From: Caloramator sp. E03
Lineage (GTDB): Bacteria; Bacillota; Clostridia; Clostridiales; Caloramatoraceae
Length of the DNA: 64,000 bases
Direction of reading: 5' to 3'
NCBI RefSeq assembly: GCF_006016075.1
Contig: NZ_CP040093.1
Coordinates: 434,001 to 498,000, forward strand
The position numbers and the translations under genes were made by a program. Numbering within the stretch: position 1 is the stretch's first letter; each line of letters opens with the position of its first letter. This document shows, piece by piece, positions 62,981 through 64,000 of the stretch. The notes under the pieces are model-generated. The model was not told the origin of the DNA, did no database searches, and saw nothing but the letters and a program-made list of their open reading frames with translations.

Positions 62981-63849
62981 GGATGCGTCTTTTTATAAAC
63001 ATCACCAATTCTATTTTTAATCATTTCAGCATATATCTGTGTTGTAGATATATCTGAATGCCCAAGCATCTGTTGAACAGATTTCAAATCAGCACCATTT
63101 TCAATTAAATGGGCAGCAAAAGAATGCCTTAGAGTATGTGGAGTTATTTCTTTATCTATATTAGATAATGTTGCATAATACTTAATTATCTTCCAAAAAC
63201 CCTGTCTTGTCATTTTTCCACCATGAAAATTCAAAAAAAGTGCTTTCTCATCTTCCTTTTTAACAAAATAGCTTCTATATTTCCTTAAATAATTTCTTAA
63301 TGAATCTATTGCAATTTTGCCAATTGGTATTATTCTTTCTTTACTTCCATTGCATTTGATATATCCTACCTCAAGATTCACATCATCAACTTCAAGGTTT
63401 ACAAGTTCGGTAACCCTTATTCCTGTTGCATAAAGCACTTCAAGCATAGCTTTATCTCTCGCACCTTTGGGCTCTGAAACATTTGGGCTGGAAAGCAAAC
63501 TTTCGATTTCAGATACAGTAAGTATCTGTGGCATCTTTTTTTCAATCTTAGGAGACTCTAAATCTAAAGTTGGGTCATAAGCTATAACATGATTTCTAAG
63601 TAATATTCGATAAAAAGCTCTAATAGAAGCAAGACTTCTTGAAATAGACGATACTGCCCTTGCTTCTTTTTGCATATAAAGAATATAAGCAATAATATTA
63701 GTTTTTTTAACATTTCTAAAGTCTATATTGTTATTCTTTAAATACATTAAAAACTGCTTAATATCCCTGCTATAAGAGTCAATTGTATTTTTACTAAGCT
63801 TTTTATCAAGGGTTAACTCTTCTAAAAAATCATTAATAACTTTATCCAT
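62971..63849 (-). CDS. xerD: Site-specific tyrosine recombinase XerD
   Basis: 292 aa. The N-terminal SAM-like core-binding domain (FLEELTLDKKLSKNTIDSYSRDI) is followed by the catalytic domain with ATGIRVTELV (Arg), GSKERIIP (Lys), HTLRHSFAAHL and LGHSDISTTQIYAE (Tyr nucleophile). It resolves chromosome dimers at dif with its partner. The gene is at the head of the xerD-deoB-punA-pdp-dacF block. AAGGAG precedes the ATG at 63849. Confidence 0.93.
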   Translation of the reverse strand: MDKVINDFLEELTLDKKLSKNTIDSYSRDIKQFLMYLKNNNIDFRNVKKTNIIAYILYMQKEARAVSSISRSLASIRAFYRILLRNHVIAYDPTLDLESPKIEKKMPQILTVSEIESLLSSPNVSEPKGARDKAMLEVLYATGIRVTELVNLEVDDVNLEVGYIKCNGSKERIIPIGKIAIDSLRNYLRKYRSYFVKKEDEKALFLNFHGGKMTRQGFWKIIKYYATLSNIDKEITPHTLRHSFAAHLIENGADLKSVQQMLGHSDISTTQIYAEMIKNRIGDVYKKTHPRA

Positions 63850-64000
63850 TTAAAAGTCTCCTTTTTAACAACTTTTATTATTTATATTCAACATTAAAAT
63901 AATAATTCCTTCATAGTTTATTTAAAAATCTATTATTTTGCTAAATAATTTTATAAATATTTCAAAATATGTTTTTCTTTTAAAATCATTATCTAAAACA

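Overview
The window is AT-rich and dense with genes, almost all on the minus strand. It reads as a chromosomal segment of a spore-forming, anaerobic member of the Clostridia. The signs are an IspH enzyme fused to ribosomal S1-type domains, the scpA-scpB-DUF2953-ytfJ(gerW)-dacF block, the xerD-deoB-punA-pdp-dacF block, glycine and cobalamin riboswitches, and strong AGGAGG-type ribosome binding sites. The genus cannot be fixed from sequence reading alone; a Clostridiaceae-type organism is an inference. No rRNA, tRNA, CRISPR array, prophage or transposase was seen.

Layout. 1-5503 holds housekeeping genes: ispH-S1 (cut by the window edge), a PHP phosphatase, plsC, cmk, an HI0933-type flavoprotein and a histidine phosphatase. 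5622-8082 has glutamate dehydrogenase and an RpiR-type regulator. 8198-11945 has a DUF4264 protein, surE, an unknown clostridial protein, an MnmM/YtqB-type methyltransferase, a LytS-like kinase lacking its phospho-acceptor His, and rluB. 12376-21742 is more accessory: a P-loop PEPCK-like protein, a NapH-like Fe-S membrane protein, a SIMPL protein, an EamA transporter, a YhhN protein, the ccdA-tlpA thiol-redox pair, a secreted repeat protein, a PAS-GGDEF protein and a Cys-rich DUF6485 protein. 21804-23752 is an ACT-PFL gene pair behind a glycine riboswitch with its own terminator.

23824-35650 contains a glycosyltransferase and an amidase, then a long cobalamin salvage and uptake operon (cobT-cobU-cobS-cobC-cobO-btuF-btuC-btuD-cbiP-cbiB-cobD), read leftward from a B12 riboswitch followed by two tandem terminators. 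cbiP is interrupted by a one-base frame change in a run of seven A. 35738-37998 is an unassigned pair of flavin/Fe-S oxidoreductase genes. 38049-43319 holds dacF, ytfJ, DUF2953, scpB, scpA, an M50 protease and a CCA-adding-type nucleotidyltransferase.

43464-55588 is a complete-looking type IV pilus assembly operon (pilB, pilC, pilin, minor pilins, pilM, pilN, pilO-like, PilX-like). It ends with a secreted VWA protein that may be a pilus-associated adhesin. PilB carries an N-terminal MshEN-type tandem motif, which suggests c-di-GMP control. 56116-63849 has a cation/proton antiporter, a second dacF, pyrimidine and two tandem purine nucleoside phosphorylases, deoB and xerD.

The observations most worth a second look are: matching CsoR/CstR-like palindromes at the promoters of the Fe-S protein and of ccdA-tlpA; the cbiP frameshift; the glycine riboswitch in front of ACT-PFL; the His-less LytS-like kinase; and the VWA/PilX end of the pilus operon.
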